The notes under the pieces were generated by a model, which was given only the letters and a program-made list of their open reading frames with translations, did not search any database and had not been told where the DNA came from. Position numbers and translations under genes: made by a program. From Dicyema japonicum (Eukaryota; Dicyemida; Rhombozoa; Dicyemidae), in contig RDEW01000057.1 of assembly GCA_011109175.1 (NCBI GenBank), positions 122,782 to 186,781 of the forward strand: a DNA stretch of 64,000 nucleotides. Reading direction: 5' to 3'. Below are positions 13,813-25,590 of the stretch, in pieces. Positions within the stretch are counted from its first letter, which is position 1; each line of letters begins with the position of its first letter.

Positions 13813-14188
13813 TAACATTTTATTCTTTACAAAAAACACAACTCTCATCTTCGACCAATGGATGCAGTAATAATCAAGAACTTTAAGCACTTTTTTGTTA
13901 ATTTACGGAAGGCCATCATTATGGTATCTCACGCATGGAATAAAGTAAAAGAAGTCACAATAAAAATTGTTTCAAAAAAGACAGGGACAATAAAATGTCT
14001 TGATTCATATGCTAATGAAGATATAATGCAAGATCCTGTTTTTTATGTTTAAAAAAAGAACTGGAAGAACTTGTTAATGAGGAATAAATAAATCATACAG
14101 AAAGCCTCGACGATAACGAAATCGTCATTCCTTATGAAGATTATAATGTCTACGAGGAAATTATGAAGCTAAATTGGAGAATTTTCGT

Positions 14189-14740
14189 TATTATTAAAAA
14201 CCAAAAATCACCGACAAATTAAATAAATACATAGCCATCAGGTGATTCCGGCCGCCTCGAGTAGCCATCTGATTCTTGCTAGTGTTCTTCCTGAGTTCCA
14301 ACGCATTTCCGGATTGGGCGGGGGTTTCTAACTTTTTTGGAGGGTAGTAGGGCTCCGGTTTTCCTCACTAATTCCTCAAAGGTGTAGGGTTTAGAGGTGT
14401 CCAAGAAAACCTTTGTAAAGCCTTACTGGCCATTTTTGGAAGGTATTGATTTTTTCTATATTCCTGTTTGATAGGTTGGTTCCCCATGCAGCACACCCGT
14501 AAGTTAGAGACGGTTGAATATACTGCACGTAGAGCGATTCCAAATTTGAATTGAAACACCCATTATATTGTCCAAGGAGTGTTTTAACAAAATTTAGCTT
14601 TCGTTGTGCCGAAGAGATGACGTTGTCGATGTGTTTGCTGAAGTTCAAGAGTGGGTCGTAGGTTATGCCCAGTATCTTGACCGAGTTGGTCGTGGGGATT
14701 GAGTTTCCATTTATGGTTAAATAAAACATAATTTTTTGAT
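14189..14740 (-). pseudogene. 5'-truncated I/Jockey-like LINE
   Basis: Minus-strand reading gives SVKILGITYDPLLNFSKHID, then LTYGCAAWGTNLSN and a C-terminal EELVRKTGALL block, the thumb and C-terminal part of an I/Jockey-type reverse transcriptase. The 3' end at about 14189 carries the TTATTATTAAAAACC tail typical of this family here. It is the second LINE inside the Tigger element. Confidence 0.8.
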
Positions 14741-14879
14741 TTTAAATAATTTGTTACATTTTTTTTTCTGATATATTAAAACAAAAAATTAATTAAATTA
14801 AATTAATATATTTATTACTTCACAATCCGAAAGGCATCGAAATTTTTTTGGTTCAGATTAATGAGGGTTTACTGTAGTA

Positions 14880-17800
14880 GAAATTCGTGTTTACATTTTC
14901 AACAGCATTCTTTCAACGTGGTTACATCTATGAGGTCGGAGTGTTTATTTGGCATTCGTTATTCCGATATCCAGTAACTCTCCTGCTCACTGCATATCCA
15001 GACTGTACACTTTTGCATTTGCTTCTTACTTGGTTGGATCCCACCCTCATCAGGAATCCAAGTAGGATCATGGCAGCGGTTTTCTGCGTTTTTGAAAAAA
15101 TAGGAAATCCATTGACGATGAAATTGTTCATCATTGGAACGCTGATTGCTTCTAATGAAGGACATCCGGTCAAATTTTTTTAGACATCCTGCGAGGCTCT
15201 ACCGTTCTACAGTTTGGACACTGGAAGACCACGTAAGAAGAATTCGGTAGATTATTGCCTTTTCACTATCTACCACAAACGCTCATCGAGAAAGCACCTC
15301 TCACAAGACAACGAAAACTCCAAAGACCCATATGAAATCTTTTTCTGTTGCTCTTCTTGGTTGATAGTGCAAGTAAAATAAAATAACATAAAATTTGTTC
15401 CATGGAGTTTTTTAGAACTAAATTACTCGTACGAGTATTTTGAATTGAGATCCCCCGATGTTAATGATGTCACAAAAAAGCGACAATATCTTCATTTGGC
15501 CTTTTTGAGTTTCATAGCTAATTTTGGCAATCGAGAAAGCCGAAGAGGTTTTTGTTGGATCAGATTGCGTCTGAATGGAGGTCGTATATTACCTCTCTGC
15601 TGCATCTTTGGCAGGTTATGTGAGAAAGACTGATGTCTGAGTTCACTAGTAAACTGAATTTTGTTATTGATTAGACCAACATCGTTTCCGCTTCAACCTG
15701 AGCCTACTAGGAATAGCCAGTTGTGGATGATAGTTTGTAAGAAGGGGGAAGTTAATTTCTTGTAAGGCATATCCACGTTGTTCGAACTCATAAAAAAGCG
15801 GTTTCATTTAATGCCGTAGACAGTTGATGTTATGTTTTAGGATGATTACCATAAAATTGGTGGAACTAGATTTTCTTAAATGTCTCCAGATTTGATGAGG
15901 AAGTGGGAGAGTTACAAGCAGGCGGCTCTTTGGTACGTCATCATTGGATGAGGAAAAAAGGCGTGATTCTTTTTTTCCTTTCATTATCGAAATGTAAAAA
16001 CACCACTATGTGGAAGTGAACCATATGACGTTCAAAATGACCGCCACGTGTACTTAATGTATTTTTTGGTAATTTTGGCAACCTAATGTGGTCGATTCCT
16101 AACCAAGATCCCTATTTGTACTAAATTTGAAGAGGACGGTCTTTGGAGGATATTGTGGTTTAATTGTCAATGTGAGCACTTTTTACAAATTCTGAAACCC
16201 CAAGCACTCACGATCGTGTTCCTGGCAGATGCTTGTAGGGGGTAAGTCATACCAGGATTTGGAGGGGTTGTCATATGAGCCGAATAATTTCTGCAAAGTT
16301 TTATGATTTTGGATTGGAAGTCTAGTATAGTTTGTTTATGAATGTTTGCAGATATTGACTATATTCCACAGGGGGTAGCTGGGTTAATCTTTCCATGTGA
16401 CAAGTACACAGATTGCAGGATCGTAAAAACAAGAAAATTGAACCAATGTGTGAATAGAGGGAAAATTGTGGTTTTTGAAAAATTCTCGCCTGAACCCCAC
16501 CTGCGTGGATGACATCTTTCTCTCCAACATTGCAGGAACAGCAACTCACCCAGGATCAGCATCTGAAAAGACTAAGACCCTAAAGAAAAAGAAATAAGAA
16601 TGTTTTGGTGGAAAGTTCATTTTAGTACCAGTCGCCGTGGAAACATCATGACCTATAGGAAGCTGATCACTGACCCCGCTGAACTGAATCGGATCGCTTA
16701 TCGTAAAGAGGGAAGAAGATAAAAGGGAAAGGTGCTAGGTTGAGCGCTTTTCCTTACAGATTGTCAGCATGAGCCGTTCTTGTAAACGGCTACAAGGATG
16801 GTATGAAACTGATGGAAAAATAATTTTGTGTAGCTACTGTACAAAACTTGAAGATATACAATAAAATTGATGGCTTGAATTTAAAATCCAGCATTTACCA
16901 CCACCATATGAAACAAGACGGATAAAAAATATTTTGCGTCAGAAGTGGGGTTTTCAACAGAGATATCCACTGTCTCGTTGTAATGAATGGTCATTTTAAT
17001 TAATCGTTAGAAAAGAGTGAGTCAAATTTGGTGTCTTTTCTGGATTCGCTGGGAAAATCGCTCAAGAATAAGTTACGCAAGATTGGTGAAAATGGGGAAG
17101 CTTGTGGAACAACGTAATTAACAAAATATGCACAAATTTCTTCGATTGAATACAGTGAGTTTTGCAATTTTTCCAAATTAGTGATATTTGGTAATTTCAA
17201 AAAATTCATGAAGCAAATTTTCATTCATTATTGAATCCTTCACATGTGCAACAATAATCCCATATTTTTAGATGATTTTACTAACTTAGAGCACAATAAA
17301 TATCCTTTAGGTGTTCTTGTAACTAAACATGAGTTTTTATAATTGTTTTTGAAGTTCGTTACTTATTTTTGCCTCTGAGTTCTAATAGCTTTAATATTTG
17401 AGAAAATACAAACCTGTGATTAAAAGAAGACCGATGATACACGACAAAAACAATCTATTACGTGTAATTTTAAAAAAATAAAAAACTAACAAAATTAAAA
17501 AAATAATGTGATTTCCACTGCAAAACGGAGAGTTACTCACAAAGTATAGAAACTACAAAATTGCGTGTACAGAATCAATAACTTTCAATAATTTTGGTCT
17601 GAGAATAAATAAATCAGTGGTTACCATCTTAATTAGGAAGTTGATGAGGTATCTGAATTCCCGATAAGGATAGAGCTTAACATGTTTCCTAACTGTTTCC
17701 AATAATAGTTTTTGCCTGTTCGTTCAAATTTCAAAAATATCAAGAACGAGTAAAGTGGAGAACTATAATGGTCAATATAGGATTATTTTATACAGTCTTC

Positions 17801-17990
17801 ACTATTACAAGCATGCAAAAAATATATGAGATGAATCAAAAAATTATTGATAAATTGTGATCCACATGATTACTTTCAATAATAAAAAACTATACAAATT
17901 TTTCATAATGAAGAAATTCAAAAAATAAATCAAAAATTTTCTACGATAATATTGCGACCATACCAAGATTTTAAACTATTATTATTTAAA
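14880..17990. other. No identified gene
   Basis: Open frames of 60-100 codons occur on both strands (for example minus 14928-15173 and plus 15445-15633) but none shows a recognisable domain, and their positions overlap across strands as chance frames do. A plus-strand reading near 16790-16860 has a CSYCTK motif that could be a worn transposon zinc finger; I could not support it further. Confidence 0.4.
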
Positions 17991-17992
17991 TT

Positions 17993-18215
17993 GAAATTTA
18001 TTTACAAAGACCACAGTTAAAGACAAAACAAGAAATTATGTGATCCCAGCGAATTTCAATAGGGCTCTCAGTTTGGCCCGGTGGTCTTCTCTCGATCCAA
18101 CACAAGCACGCAATAGACGAGTGATCCTCTGGTATCGTTGAGTTTGGCCTCCTTTTCATCTTATTAGGTCCTCCAAGGGGGTAGGTGTAGAATTTAGATC
18201 GCCTTTGATTCATTT
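17993..18215 (-). mobile_element. LINE 3'-end fragment
   Basis: On the minus strand the segment ends with the same GGGATCACATAATT-type 3' motif and AT-rich tail as the I-like LINE copies at 12901, 33606 and 43525. The coding part is too short to place. Confidence 0.5.
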
Positions 18216-18272
18216 TCTATCACGGAAAACGCTCTTTTTTGGTTACGATAGCGACCAGTCTGATAAGATTTC

Positions 18273-18438
18273 AGCACATCAATTGGGTTCACATAAGCAA
18301 TGGCTAGTCATCGTCGAAAATATTTTAAAATCAATAATTATTTGATAGGGGTATACAAGTCGACCACTGAGTGTCTTTAAAGTATATAATCGGGGCATTA
18401 GTAAGTCCTGGATTGTCGATAAGGGAACAAGTGATAAA
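18273..18438. repeat. Direct repeat, copy 1 (about 166 bp)
   Basis: Starts AGCACATCAATTGGGTT and ends CAAGTGATAAA; about 85-90% similar by eye to 19162-19328. The two copies lie in the same orientation, about 720 bp apart. They could be small LTRs of a non-autonomous element, or fragments of two copies of one dispersed repeat. Confidence 0.75.
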
Positions 18439-19161
18439 GGAACAAATGGACATAGTAAGTCCGGATGTTCAAAAATATAATAAATTTCCTAACCGGAGGG
18501 AGTCTTATGTAAAAATAGGAGAGCTATCTCCAGTGGGATCTCGCCCATCAGGATTCCCACGTGATTCCAATCTTGCTTAATATTTTCAGTTTGCTAAAAC
18601 TGCCAAGCTTCAAATATGAATATACGAAGAAGACATGAGCACAATGGATACCTCCATGAAGTTAGTACAATCTAAGAGGAGGCTCAAAGAATATATTAGT
18701 TATCGAAGATGGGTGTAGCATGATAGGTTAAAACTTTCTGCACTACGTGTCACTCGTGTCAGGCTAAGTCAAAAATACACGCTACAGGAGAAGTAAGCGT
18801 CAGCTGCCTGTATGCTTTATCCTTTTTTATCATCGAACCTGTTGGACTTGACTGAGGAGATGGGAGCAAAAATTGCATAAGAGATTCAAAAAATATTGAA
18901 TGCGTCTACAAGGTGCAAGTTGGAAATGTCAAATTTTGTTAGACGACAACATAAAGTAAACCAGAGCATCTTATGAAGTATAGAGTTATTTTAATTAAAC
19001 AGGTGAGTTATCTTGTAGTATATTGTGAAGAGGCAAATACAATATCGAAAATCTTATAAAGCCATGTTCAAAAAATCATTCATACATTACCAAGATGGTT
19101 GTCACGTGGAAGGGTGTTGGAACGTTTGTTCGAATTACTAAACAAGCTTGTTGTGTATTTG

Positions 19162-19328
19162 AGCACATCAATTGGGTTACATAAGCAATAGCCTAGTCAT
19201 CTTCGAAAATATATATAAAATCACTAAGTAGTTGATAGGGGCATACAAGTCGACCACTAAGTGTCCTTTTTAGTATATTATCGGGGCATTAGTAAGTCAG
19301 GAATGTCAATAAGAGAACAAGTGATAAA
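19162..19328. repeat. Direct repeat, copy 2 (about 167 bp)
   Basis: Partner of 18273-18438, sharing the motifs GATAGGGGCATACAAGTCG and CGGGGCATTAGTAAGTC. No clear TG..CA ends, primer-binding site or gag/pol sequence was seen between the copies. Confidence 0.75.
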
Positions 19329-19741
19329 ATCCCACTGGGATTGTTTCTAAGTATTCTACGTATGGATAGGCTCAAATTGGGTGAAAACTAAAAAAAGGGA
19401 TGATTACCCCAATTTAGATAAATATGACTCAGCTCAGATAGGGGCGAATATTTCAACATTCAAAATCAGAAAACAGTAATAATCATAGCTGAGATTTACA
19501 AAAATAATAAACAACAAGACAAAACGTGCAAATTTAAATATTTATTGTTTTTAACCGAAAAAATAAAAATAACTTTATTAAATTTTAATTTTAAGGTTTT
19601 TAATGATTTTTGTCTTTCTTTTCGGTGATCCAGAGATTCTAAATAAATAATGATTTTAGACAAAACAAACGATTTAAACAAGTCACATGTAATGACGTTT
19701 ATTCAGCACGTAAAAAATTACGGGCAACACCACGAATAATA

Positions 19742-20170
19742 TTGTATGACTTCCCGCTTCACATTAAGAAAACCCTTTCAATCTTTGGAGTCATCTCGAA
19801 TTTCCATACTCACATTTACCCATCAAGTGGACCTAGTATCCACGAGGATCCAACAGAAAATTGGAATTCTCAAGGCGTTCACTCACTCTCCAGTATCTTC
19901 CCCCCATTGTTAGAGCTTCTATACAAACGATTCGTTCTACCTAGTATCGAGTACGCCTGTGATGCATGAACACTAAACGTCCCCCCAATCATGAAATACT
20001 TTACGGAACGTCACTGGGACTTCCTCAAGATGGCAAAGTCCTCTGACCATCCTCTCGGACCGCACATTCAGGACTCCAAAACTATCAATTTCATAGAGTC
20101 CAGGTATACTCAGGATTTCAACTCTTTCAGTGCTTGCCTTTGGAGTTTCAACCATCCTTCTATTAGTATA
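19742..20170 (+). pseudogene. I/Jockey-like LINE reverse transcriptase C-terminal fragment
   Basis: Plus-strand frames give LLELLYKRFVLPSIEYACDA (thumb motif of I/Jockey LINEs: LY..FVLP.IEYAC.AW) and HWDFLKMAKSSDHPL, matching the copy at 33668-34139 (LLYKQYILPTMEDAC, EFLKMVRSSGSPL). Frameshifts and a stop after the thumb motif show decay. Confidence 0.7.
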
Positions 20171-20269
20171 CGCATAGCTGCATTAGCTAACGCTTTCTTG
20201 ATCATATCTCCCTTGTCTCCTAAGGGAGATCCCATCCAGAATATTAATAACTTTTTGTAGTACATAGGA

Positions 20270-21360
20270 TTGTCTGACTCCAACTATCAGCGGTGGATCT
20301 TCCTTCACGGAATCTGCTCTGGCTTTCAAATAAGTATTTATTGGTGGACACTTTTATCTGTTCTGCACAGTATTTGCCAAAACTTAATAGACACTACAAA
20401 TTAGTTTTTGATCAACCCACGTGGGAGAATTAATTGAGATAAAAAACAAAAGCCTGTTCTGTCGGTTCCATGTCTCCCTTCCATGGATAGCTCAGAGACC
20501 TTCTTTTTGTAAGACCTCTCCAACTAGAAAGGATGTTCTAAAGATTTTTCAAATTTGACCTTTTAAAACCACGTGCACAGCAAGTTCAGTGCCACCTTTA
20601 AAATCCTAATTCATTTCCTCATCGGTCGAGACGCTCAATGCTTCGCAGGCATCCGAAAAGGAAAGAATCCCCCGCTTCCCTACTCCAGTAAAGGGGTTTC
20701 CGCAATGGCTGATGTGAGTGATGCTTGTGAAGGATGTATCTCACTCCGATCAGGAGAACTGGATAAAATCTATTTCAAATATATCGGGGGTCAAGAAATA
20801 ACCTGCGTCTATTTTCGGCCCGTATTGGAAATCCAATGAGTGTTCGAAAAAAAGGTTCATCCTTATTAATATGTTGGGTCGTTCGCAAAATAGCGAAGAA
20901 AATTGATTCTAGAGAATTTAAAAACTTGCAATTAATTGAACATTTTAAAGATATCAGAATCTAAAAGATAAAGCACCCTAAAGATACTTAGGCATGAATT
21001 TTAAACTCGAAAGAATTCTAGGAGATATTGCCCCTTGTTGTTATTTTGAAAAACGCAACTAAAAGAAACTTATCTCTTCGTTGCCTCTGCAACATCGTGG
21101 ACAATTTTCCATGTTATATTCCTCCACGCTCTCCCTGAGAAGGCGATTTTTCGAAAGTTCTTTACAGTTTGTTGGCCATATGCAAAGATTATTTAACGCC
21201 GTTTCCTAGGGGCGTTCTGTTGAACAAATAAAATGGAGATATGTAAAAGGCGGAAAGTATGTCTGTGGGGCTGTAATCACAGGGAAAAGAATTAGTATTA
21301 TAAGTAAACTCGTGAGATTATTTACAAATATATAAAAATTTAGAATTTTATAATTAATTA
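20270..21360. other. No identified gene
   Basis: The only long frame is plus 20573-20839 (88 codons), which matches no family I know. Likely decayed mobile DNA between the LINE piece and the hAT tail. Confidence 0.4.
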
Positions 21361-21366
21361 CTTTTA

Positions 21367-21838
21367 ATGAAAATATTTACAACGCCCTTCATCGTCAAAT
21401 TTGAAGAATCTCCTGTACAATTCCAAATAAAATTGACTGAATTGACAGCCAATTTACAGTTGAAGGCTTTATTTAACAACACTTCTCTTATCAAATTTTA
21501 CCAATCTCTACCCAAAGGAAAATTTAAGAATCTTGTGAATAATGCATACATAAATATTTCAATGTTCGGATCAACTTATGTATGTGAATCCATTTTTTGC
21601 AAAATGGTTCAAATAAAAAACAAATACCGCAATAAACTGACAGATATGCATCTAAGTCAGTTGTTAGGGACCTCGACATCTTCCATTGTACCAGTTTTTA
21701 AAGAGCTAATTGATTAATGGTTTATAAATTTACTTTTGCTTTATTTTTATATTAATTAAGTTTTAAAAAAATTGGCGGCCTTTACAAATAAAATAATTTA
21801 TTGATTTGTCCCCTGGGTCAAATTCTTGAGAACCACTG
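21367..21838 (+). mobile_element. hAT (Charlie-like) transposase C terminus with right TIR
   Basis: A 116-residue plus-strand frame (21367-21717) is the C-terminal dimerisation domain of a hAT transposase of the ZBED5/GTF2IRD2 type: MFGSTYVCESIFCKM followed by NKYRNKLTDMHL. The 3' flank ends at 21838 in CTTGAGAACCACTG, the reverse complement of the CAGTGGTTCTCAAG terminus typical of hAT-Charlie elements. This differs from the terminus of the hAT at 44876, so two hAT families are present. The 5' part of the element is missing. Confidence 0.8.
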
Positions 21839-21959
21839 GTCAATATCATCAAATTCATAAAGTTAATATTAATTAGTCCAATATAATAGTTAGGGAAATT
21901 GCATATTCATTTATTGCACGAAATAAGTTTGCATAATTTAACATAGTTTTTGAAAGCAT

Positions 21960-23160
21960 GGTTATTCTACTCTTAATATTTTCAAGTATGGACTCCATAA
22001 CTTTGCTTTTAAGAACATTACTTCCCTCTCTTCAAAAACACCCAAATGTCGATATCCACTGACTCCTTCCAGAGTCTCACAACATGATAACGATTTAACA
22101 TTAGAGACTGACTTTTTTGAATTCATCTCCAAGCCGGCAACATAAAGAACTCGCGAACAACTTCCATCATTTTAATAACAGTATCTTCTTTTAGCCCAAA
22201 TATCTTTAGATTATCAATGAATAACAAATGATTGGTAGAATAAGTCAGAGTATTAGGATCCTCCTGATTAATTTGGAGTCTTGGGGACATAAAGTTAAGG
22301 GTCTTGCTTTAGGGTTCCATTACCAGAATCTCCTTGCAGAATTCCACGTCCCAGCTTTACAGAACCAATTCGTCTTCCATCTAAGTGGAGATTTACTTCT
22401 TTACTGATCTTTACAAAGTTAACAATCCAACGGGGTATTCCTGAACAGTCCAATACATGAAATAAAAATTCATGGTCAACAGAATCAAAAGCCTTCTTCA
22501 CATGAACCCAAGCAGAATAAAGGGCGTTTCCATACTCCTTATTTAAGCATTGATTAATAAGGGCCTGTTCCTTAGCGCCCTGACAATGTTTCCTCGTTCC
22601 CAGCTGATTGTCAGATAATAGACCAAACGAATCCACACTTTTTCCCAGAACGACATACAATCCTAATCATCAAAACCATCTCCATTGCTTGCTGATAGGT
22701 TCCGATAAAATCTTCTTCGATTTAATTCAAAACAACAGTTGTCTTTACGAAAGTTCTTCCTCGAATAATGTACAGCTATTTCTTCTTAATTCTACAAGGT
22801 CACATAGTAGAGCCTCAATCTGGCAACCTCCCCCTTTTATGGCCCTTTTGTATCCATAGGCACAAATAACATCCATAACCTTTTGTTTTTTAAACACAGG
22901 GAGAGCCTATCTGGAAAAACGATTGACAAGTTTTAGTTCTGCCGTCAGCTTTTAGATTTTTTCTCAATGTTCTCCAACCAGCTACTTTGCGGTTTAACCT
23001 TCGCAATTAAAGCCATATAAGCACACTGTGAAGCATATAGAATATCAGTAATTTGATTGATATCTTGAGGCGGATTATCTTTCGTAATATAATATATTGC
23101 ATAATTTAGTCCCGACAAAACATTAACTCTGACATACTTTCTCATAATTTTGGGTGTTGG
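21960..23160 (-). pseudogene. LINE reverse transcriptase (restriction-like-endonuclease group)
   Basis: Minus-strand frames contain NQLGTRKHCQGAKEQ, then KKAFDSVDHEFLFHVLDCSG with the first catalytic aspartate, GILQGDS, and a decayed active-site segment reading HLLFIDNLKIFG (family: HLLYMDDLKLYG). The upstream frame at 22945-23145 (QCAYMALIAKVKPQSSWLE) matches the region before the polymerase in this group. This style of polymerase normally pairs with a C-terminal restriction-like endonuclease such as the one at 24638-25310, here on the opposite strand. Active-site decay (DD to DN) and frameshifts indicate a dead copy. Confidence 0.72.
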
Positions 23161-23164
23161 TTTT

Positions 23165-24270
23165 TGAGTATCCCTTGGAATTGACTTTTTTTACCCCAAG
23201 ATCACCGGATTAGAAAAAGTTAAAAGTTAACTACTAAGTTTTCCGGGTTCTGGCTCTCGTTCGGGGTCCTCGAAGATCCAACAGAATTGGTAGAAACGGG
23301 GACGGTCTCATTCTCTATAGATTCCCCTCATTTTCTAGATAGTCAGATATAGAGAGTGAAAGAGGACAGCCGGTTTTCATTGCCCACTATAGAAATGACT
23401 TCACTCTCCACCTTAGGTGTTCTTTAACATTCAATACGTTATTCACAGTTTTCTTATTTATTATTTTCAAGGCAGCAAGTTGTGCGGCTTCTAATTTTTG
23501 AGACGACGATTCAGAAATCATCGAGCTCCAGGAAGGACATGCGTATTCGATTACTGCCAGTATATATTGTTTGTAAATTTTCTGTAGTAAGCCCAATTGG
23601 TGATCGGGACAAAATTTTTAATATGTTGGTCCTCCTCCTGACCTTGGTAATAAAGTCATTGACGTGTTGGCCGAATGTCAGGAGAGTATCCAACTTTAAT
23701 CCTGTTCCAACATACTAATATAACTTTGAAGTTTCATCCCTGCCTTCTCATAGTTAGAGTCTCTCGTCGCAAGAACAATGTCATCTGCGTATGAGAGTAT
23801 CAATGTATCGGGATCGTCATTGGTGTACAGGTTGAAGAGCAGGGGAGAGAGAGGTGAACCTTGAGGGACACCATTCGGCAATAAACGGGATTTAGATTTT
23901 CTGTTGTCGACATCACTTGTCCTCTTCTTCCATTTAGAAAATTCGACAGCCATTTGTTTGGATTTACAAGAGTGTCAGAAATTATCTATATAAGTAGCGT
24001 CCGGGATACGGAGTCGAATGCTTTCTTCAAGTCTATTGAAGCCATTACGGTTTTTATGGGGTTTTGGATAGGAGAATCCATCAGATATATATTGAGTTAA
24101 TTTTGTTAGGTGAGTCGTAATAGAATGATTTTCACTGAATCCATGCAGGAATACTCCATTTGGTACAATATCTTTGATTCGTGTTAATATTATTTTTCCC
24201 ATAATTCGGGACAACGCACATAGTATTGCAGTTGGACGATATTGGAATTGACTTAATTTTCTCAATTTGA
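23165..24270 (-). pseudogene. I/Jockey-like LINE reverse transcriptase, decayed
   Basis: In order on the minus strand: FQYRPTAILCALSRIMGKII (24250), HGFSENHSITTHLTKL (24140), GVPQGSPLSPLLFNLYTND (23880) and LILSYADDIVLATRD with YADD intact (23800), then HVNDFITKVRRRTNILKI and IYKQYILAVIEYACPSWSS of the thumb (23690-23540). The frames are interrupted by shifts. Clearly one element of the same family as 33606 and 47137. Confidence 0.82.
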
Positions 24271-24283
24271 ACTTTTAGTTTTT

Positions 24284-24620
24284 CTAGGCAATTTCTGAAG
24301 GTGGAAATTCCACATTAGTATTATTTTGCCCTTTGAAACATTCGCCTCCATTTTTTTCATTGTTATTCCGATTTTCAGGTTTCAGCATCTTTTTTAGCTG
24401 CCATAGGCTGGAACACTTATTACTTTTCATTGTACTTTTTAAGTACGAGGTTCCAGCCACCTCTAGGTATCCTTCCGAATCTTTGCTTCGTGGCAAGAAA
24501 AATCTGAGATACCAACTCAACTTCAGAGACACAATGGACAACTTCGATGATGGCAGATAAAGAATGCAAGTTTGTTTTGGCAGACACTTCTGAGTTGGAT
24601 ATAAAATTGATATCGAACAT
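24284..24620 (-). other. Upstream region of the LINE at 23165, unassigned
   Basis: Two overlapping minus-strand frames (24284-24541 and 24420-24620) contain low-complexity Asn/Lys-rich sequence (KPENRNNNEKNGGECF). It may be the linker before the reverse transcriptase; no domain is recognised. Confidence 0.25.
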
Positions 24621-24637
24621 GAAAAAAAGAAGGTTTA

Positions 24638-25310
24638 GTGAATCAAATTCGATTAAAGAGTCTTCATTCCGTTATTTATAAGAATTTGTTGAAGGATTAT
24701 GTGAAGATAGAGGATTCCTCTCATTGGCTTCTAAAAGGGAATAACTCCCCGAGGTCGGAAGTTTTATTCTGCCTTATTAAAGATAGGAATCTGTTTTTTG
24801 GAGAACAAAATGCAATGTGCACCGTTGTAAAAAATGGTAGACCGTGGATCATTGTGCCACAAGGTGTGAGAAGATGTTGCATGGGGATTATGTAAGAAGA
24901 CATAACAATGTCGTGAGGTGTCTACATTTCCACTTTTGCAGAGAGTTTGGTCTCAAAAACGAGAAGTAACTGAAGACTCATTCAGTAGAATCCATTGTAA
25001 TGACTCAGTTGAAATCAGAGTTGACACCTGTATAAAAGCGGACATAATTATTGAGCATAACAAGCCAGACCAGTTCGTTTTTGATAAAAGAACCACATTA
25101 TCTTGATCGAAGTGGGAGTAACCTCTTCCCAAAATCTACAGCAGGTGGAATGCGAAAAGCTAAGGAAATATGACTTCCTTCCAAAAAGCTGGAGTTGATA
25201 CACCACGCAGAGGTCAAGATTGTCCCGATTGTACTCATATGGGATGGCCTAGTGACTTCACATTCGTGGAAGTATGAATATAAGTGAAAGAACGTATGCA
25301 TATGTTCAAT
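24638..25310 (+). pseudogene. LINE C-terminal restriction-like endonuclease
   Basis: Plus-strand frames give HWLLKGNNSPRSEVLFCLIK, QDRN-like DRNLFFGEQNAMC, a shifted RRHNNVVRCLHFHFC, then KPDQFVFDKRTT and LIEVGVTSSQNLQQVECEK, HHAEVKIVPIVLIWDG. The zinc-knuckle-like Cys/His block followed by KPD...LIEVG is the PD-(D/E)XK endonuclease module of R2/NeSL-type LINEs. Three frames are needed to read it, so it is inactive. It faces the polymerase fragment at 21960-23160, as if a LINE had been broken and inverted or two copies inserted. Confidence 0.75.
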
Positions 25311-25465
25311 CGCTCATCCGGAATCAGCATAAAAGGAAAAAGACGTCCATTACTTGCAGTTGTGGAAAACCCTCTAGTGGAGGAGAGCAAATGATCATTT
25401 TTGTGCCGGCAATCACACTCTAGTAGGAAAGGAAAAAGGAGGAACAAACAAAACAATCATAAACT
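25285..25465 (-). mobile_element. SINE family 2, partial copy
   Basis: Shares the core of the copies at 50385, 52125 and 60663: AAGACGTCCATTACTTGCAG, GGAGAGCAAATGATCATTTT, GTGCCGGC and GGAACAAACAAAACAATC. Orientation is minus by comparison with the copy that keeps its tRNA-like head (50385-50661). Confidence 0.75.
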
Positions 25466-25590
25466 TCAAATTAGGGACGTAGCACCACGTAATATAGCGC
25501 ATGTAAAATAATAAACTATTCTAATAAATTTATTGAAAAACTAAAGTCAAATTAACTAATATCCCTTGCTCTAAAACTAAAAACCAATAA

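Larger units (their letters stand above)
11760..14165 (+). pseudogene. Tigger/pogo-type DDE_1 transposase remnant
   Basis: The transposase of the element at 11205-14874, in two pieces: 11760-12160 with the first catalytic aspartate in NTDETRLF and the second in the LTDTQHN segment, and 13822-14165 with the region after the catalytic core (KNTT, GIIKNFK-like AVIIKNFKHFFVN). Many stops and frameshifts make it non-functional. Confidence 0.7.
11205..14874 (+). mobile_element. pogo/Tigger (DDE_1) transposon, split by two LINEs
   Basis: Terminal inverted repeats begin CAGTAAACCATCATTAATC at 11205 and, on the opposite strand, CAGTAAACCCTCATTAATC ending at 14874; both ends abut a TA target site (11203-11204 and 14875-14876). 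The interior holds a decayed plus-strand DDE_1 transposase: NTDETRLF near 11855, KITIALCANATGT near 11940, LTDTQHNI at 12140, then, after the first LINE, LFFTKNTT at 13820 and a PMD-like motif followed by AVIIKNF (family: LPPNTTS..QPLDQGIIRNFK). Two minus-strand LINEs (12161-13812 and about 14189-14740) sit inside. Removing the first restores continuous reading across the junction. Confidence 0.88.
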
